Assembly: GCF_004766045.1 (NCBI RefSeq)
Contig: NZ_SPQQ01000010.1
Coordinates: 140,686 to 204,685, forward strand
Reading direction: 5' to 3'
DNA length: 64,000 nt
Origin: Desulfosporosinus fructosivorans
GTDB lineage: Bacteria; Bacillota; Desulfitobacteriia; Desulfitobacteriales; Desulfitobacteriaceae
Below are positions 61,652 through 64,000 of the stretch, piece after piece. The translations under genes were made by a program, and so were the position numbers. Every line of letters begins with the position of its first letter. Within the stretch, counting starts at the first letter, position 1. The notes under the pieces are model-generated. The model had not been told where the DNA came from, made no database searches, and saw nothing but the letters and a program-made list of their open reading frames with translations.

Positions 61652-62050
61652 CTACATTTTTGTAGTTGACATCTTGCGGCATTCATTTGCGCATGTACGG
61701 CATATATCAGCACAATTCTGACAGTGTGTATCCTGGAATTTGGCACACTCAGCCGCACAAGCATCGCAAATTGTGGCACACAGGTTACAGAATTGCTGAC
61801 TAAACTCACTGTTTCTTGACATGTATTGAGAAGCCATAGAACAGATATCTGCACAATCTCTTAGTACCTGGATGCAGTGTACTCTTGCCTGTACATCAGG
61901 TTCACTTAAGCAGGCAGAGTAGCATTCTTCGCAAGCCTGGAGACAGGCATTACAAGCATCAATACACGCCTGCATAGTAGGATTAATAGCAGTAGGCATT
62001 GGCATTTGATTTACTGCTGACCTTGTTCCGGTAACGTTAGTAGTTTGCAT
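61652..62050 (-). CDS. Four-helix-bundle copper-storage protein (Csp, DUF326)
   Basis: This 132-residue protein contains 19 cysteines in CxxxC and CxxC patterns (e.g. ACIDACNACLQACEECYSAC and CNLCATICDACAAECAKF), with conserved histidines, typical of Csp proteins that store many Cu(I) ions in the core of a four-helix bundle. There is no twin-arginine signal, so it is probably the cytoplasmic type. Csp proteins are reported to protect against copper. It lies about 670 bases downstream of, and convergent to, the membrane cytochrome gene. Confidence 0.92.
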   Translation of the reverse strand: MQTTNVTGTRSAVNQMPMPTAINPTMQACIDACNACLQACEECYSACLSEPDVQARVHCIQVLRDCADICSMASQYMSRNSEFSQQFCNLCATICDACAAECAKFQDTHCQNCADICRTCANECRKMSTTKM

Positions 62051-62154
62051 TTATTTTCCCCCTATAAAATGTATTTCGAATATTATTATGTAAGATTCTA
62101 TTGAGATTTATACAGGCTTCAAACTGATTTGTAACTTGAGACAATTGCAAAAAA

Positions 62155-62227
62155 AAACCCCTAGGCAGTAAAAGCCTGAGGACTAATGATTGACACTCCC
62201 CATGGATAAATCCAGGGGATTCTTGGG
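62155..62227. mobile_element. Possible remnant end of an IS200/IS605-type element
   Basis: Two small hairpins (CCTAGGC-GCCTGAGG and CCCCATGG-TAAA-CCAGGGG) followed by ATTCTTGGGT resemble the conserved right end of IS200/IS605 tnpB elements. No transposase frame remains nearby. Confidence 0.35.
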
Positions 62228-62356
62228 TGATTGAAAACTTCAATAGTGTCAAATTTCTCTGACAATTAAATTTTGTAAATTAACATGTTGTCGACTTTTC
62301 GAGTATAATTCGAATCATCAGTCAGTTCTTCATTAAAAACTGATTTTAAGCATCTG

Positions 62357-63082
62357 TCATTTCACTTTGCCTTTTCGCGATCTAGCAAATACCGCCGTTC
62401 CTATTCCAATCAAAATAACCACAATAATAGATAGCACATAGCTAAGTGAATTTGACCATATGCTATCCTTTATCGTTGGACTGTTCCTGATTTGATTTTG
62501 AGCATTAACCGAGGTCGCAGTCTCCGTGTGCACGGTAGGGACAGGATATATTTGAACTTCTTGACCGTTTGGACGCCTTACATACATAGTACCACTATGC
62601 CCGAAAAAGTCCTTTTCTTTACCTTCAGAATTCACGTACCATTGAATACAGGCGAGGTCTCCAAGTAACCATGGGATAGGACAGTTAAGTGACTCCAGTT
62701 CTAAGGTCCTGTAGTCTCCACTGTTCGCTCTAAATATTCCCCATGCCTTCTTATAGAAATCTCCTGACTTTTTCAGGGAGAAAACGCTAAAATCGTTGAC
62801 CATCGGTGGTGTATGATCCCATCCATACGTGAAATCATCAGAAACTAGGATCATGTCCGATGAAACTTTTCCGCTCAGCACTTTCAAAACCTTGACATTA
62901 TATTTGTCCCCTTGTTTACCGGTTAATTGACCAACAATCATTGCATCTTGGTCTTGTTTAAATGATTCAACTTCATCCGCATACAACATCCGATAAAGAG
63001 AATCTGCGGCGAAAGTCGCTACCGGAGTCACAAGCAGCAAAAGAATAACACAACATAGACTAAAAATCGCTTTCTTCATCAA
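62357..63082 (-). CDS. Hypothetical secreted protein with C-terminal membrane anchor
   Basis: The family is not recognised. The 241-residue product has a signal peptide (KKAIFSLCCVILLLLVTPVA, residues 3-22, then a likely cleavage site near TFAA), an outside domain of about 180 residues that starts DSLYRMLYADEVESF, and a C-terminal transmembrane helix (residues about 212-232) with a basic tail RSRKGKVK, i.e. a type I topology. Motifs such as GWDHTPPMVNDFSVFSLKK and FGHSGTMYVRRPNGQE are not known to me. A GGAGGGAAG site supports the start. Confidence 0.65.
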   Translation of the reverse strand: MMKKAIFSLCCVILLLLVTPVATFAADSLYRMLYADEVESFKQDQDAMIVGQLTGKQGDKYNVKVLKVLSGKVSSDMILVSDDFTYGWDHTPPMVNDFSVFSLKKSGDFYKKAWGIFRANSGDYRTLELESLNCPIPWLLGDLACIQWYVNSEGKEKDFFGHSGTMYVRRPNGQEVQIYPVPTVHTETATSVNAQNQIRNSPTIKDSIWSNSLSYVLSIIVVILIGIGTAVFARSRKGKVK

Positions 63083-63318
63083 TCTCTTCCCTCCTTTAAT
63101 CTCGCACCTCTCAGGTTATTAAAAAATTAACCAACTGCGATTGTCAAGAAAATAGTCGGCTCTTTCATTGTTAGTTGAATCTAGGTCTTTTTTCAAGCCG
63201 TAACAGTTTTTTCCTTAACATTTCAAACTATTGCGGCCATACATTCTCCTCTTTATTACCTTGTGAAGCACGTCCGGAATCTATTAACATGCCAATATGC
63301 TCATAATCTTACGATAAA

Positions 63319-63690
63319 CTAGAATTCAACCTCTTTTACTAATTCATCTGTTATCAATGATTTTGAAATATACATTGCTTTTATCATGTTCTTGAAGCGG
63401 GTGTGATGAGAGGTACCCTCCGCAAATTTTAGCTGTGCTTTTTCGCATTTGCTGATAATTGAAGATACGGGTCGTAGTGCTTCTATCAATTCTTCTTTTG
63501 TATATTTGTCCATAACATTTTCATCTGTTATTAATGATTTTGAGATATACATTGCTTTTATCCTGTTCTTAAGGAGTGTGTGCTGAGAGGTACCCTCCAC
63601 AAATTTTGGCTGTATTTTTTCACATCTACTGATAGCTGAAGACACAATTTGCAGAGCTTCCTCTAATTCTTCTCTTGTATATTTTTCCAT
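63319..63690 (-). CDS. Small protein made of two tandem repeats
   Basis: The 123-residue product consists of two similar halves of about 60 residues (1-60 and 61-123). Both begin KYT(R/K)EEL, share VSS, IS(R/K)CEK, KF.EGTS.HT, and IKAMYISKSLITDE. The helical repeat is likely to be an intragenic duplication. A GAGGTGA site precedes the ATG. No family or function is recognised. It is basic and has no signal peptide. Confidence 0.65.
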   Translation of the reverse strand: MEKYTREELEEALQIVSSAISRCEKIQPKFVEGTSQHTLLKNRIKAMYISKSLITDENVMDKYTKEELIEALRPVSSIISKCEKAQLKFAEGTSHHTRFKNMIKAMYISKSLITDELVKEVEF

Positions 63691-63799
63691 AGTATTTCAC
63701 CTCAAATTCTAATTTATTGTCCTGTTAGATTTTATAAATAATAAGAAATTCCACTTTAATCAAAATATTTTAATACCCCATAATGCTTATACTGTACTC

Positions 63800-64000
63800 T
63801 TATAGTTTTCTTGCTTTGACTATAAAAGTTACAGGAAGCATCTTTGCTTTTTTTGCATAATCGCTGTTATCGTCCCGCAATTGCATAATTTCATCATCAG
63901 ATTGCTCAATCATTTGCTCAATTACAAATCCCGCTTTTGCCAACGCATTCACATAGGTTGATAGTTTACGGTCCGATAATGTTAGCGTACCTTCGTCAAG
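63800..64000 (-). CDS. Probable class I SAM-dependent methyltransferase, C-terminus only
   Basis: A minus-strand frame runs in from the right edge and stops at 63800. Its 66 residues include LSTYVNALAKAGFVIEQMIE and KKAKMLPVTFIVKARKL, the usual end of class I methyltransferases. The catalytic N-terminal part lies outside the window, so the substrate cannot be suggested. Confidence 0.65.
   Translation of the reverse strand, partial: LDEGTLTLSDRKLSTYVNALAKAGFVIEQMIEQSDDEIMQLRDDNSDYAKKAKMLPVTFIVKARKL

Overview
The window looks like a chromosome segment of an anaerobic, endospore-forming Firmicute of the Desulfosporosinus/Desulfitobacterium type (Peptococcaceae). The grounds are the ctsR-mcsA-mcsB-clpC-radA block, a Spo0E-like phosphatase, rubrerythrin, rubredoxin, an archerase-type 2-hydroxyacyl-CoA dehydratase homologue with its activator, and paired DUF6323/DUF6179 genes. 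The genus is an inference from gene content. No rRNA or tRNA gene was seen.

Layout. (1) 1-9077: a conserved housekeeping run on the minus strand, rlmB (cut by the window edge), thyX, mrnC, cysS, cysE, gltX, ispF, ispD, a PIN/TRAM membrane protein and carD. cysE-cysS sits behind a T-box leader whose bulge predicts tRNA-Cys. (2) 9246-19722: accessory DNA inserted where many Firmicutes join radA directly to disA and the PIN/TRAM gene. It holds a three-gene Shango-type anti-phage module (TerB-like protein, BrxD-like ATPase, DEAD/DEAH helicase; 9757-15037), a small rubredoxin, a double-cubane-cluster-type protein with its ATP-driven activator and a DsrE protein, a Spo0E-like protein, and several short or decayed ORFs. 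(3) 19780-25902: radA (divergent), clpC, mcsB, mcsA and ctsR, with a CtsR-box upstream. (4) 26087-34447: small metabolic and stress genes (UspA, M24 peptidase, rubrerythrin, MFS transporter, Nudix, YgbA-like, RluA, DinB), with many hairpin repeats at gene ends.

(5) 34607-45604 is the most coherent pathway. One operon encodes a SucC/SucD-like acid-CoA ligase, a small Fe-S protein, a CitE/malyl-CoA-lyase-like enzyme and malic enzyme. A second encodes an IclR regulator, then a GlcF-like Fe-S subunit and two FAD subunits, followed by a cupin. Together they can run glycolate to glyoxylate, then with acetyl-CoA to malyl-CoA, then malate with ATP formation, then pyruvate. This is the malyl-CoA route known biochemically from glycolate-fermenting bacteria. 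Matching promoters and TGAAAC-N2/3-GTTTCA palindromes precede both operons, so IclR probably controls them as one regulon.

(6) 45759-64000: tapT-like, sbcCD, a decayed stretch (PadR and GNAT remnants), a MerR-controlled acyltransferase, DUF6323/DUF6179, a GntR regulator with ilvD and shared operators, a membrane cytochrome with a CXXCH tail, a Cys-rich copper-storage protein, a secreted membrane-anchored protein, a tandemly duplicated small protein and a partial methyltransferase. Starts were moved from the longest ORF wherever a clear ribosome-binding site favoured an internal codon. All functional names rest on motif recognition by eye; no database search was run.
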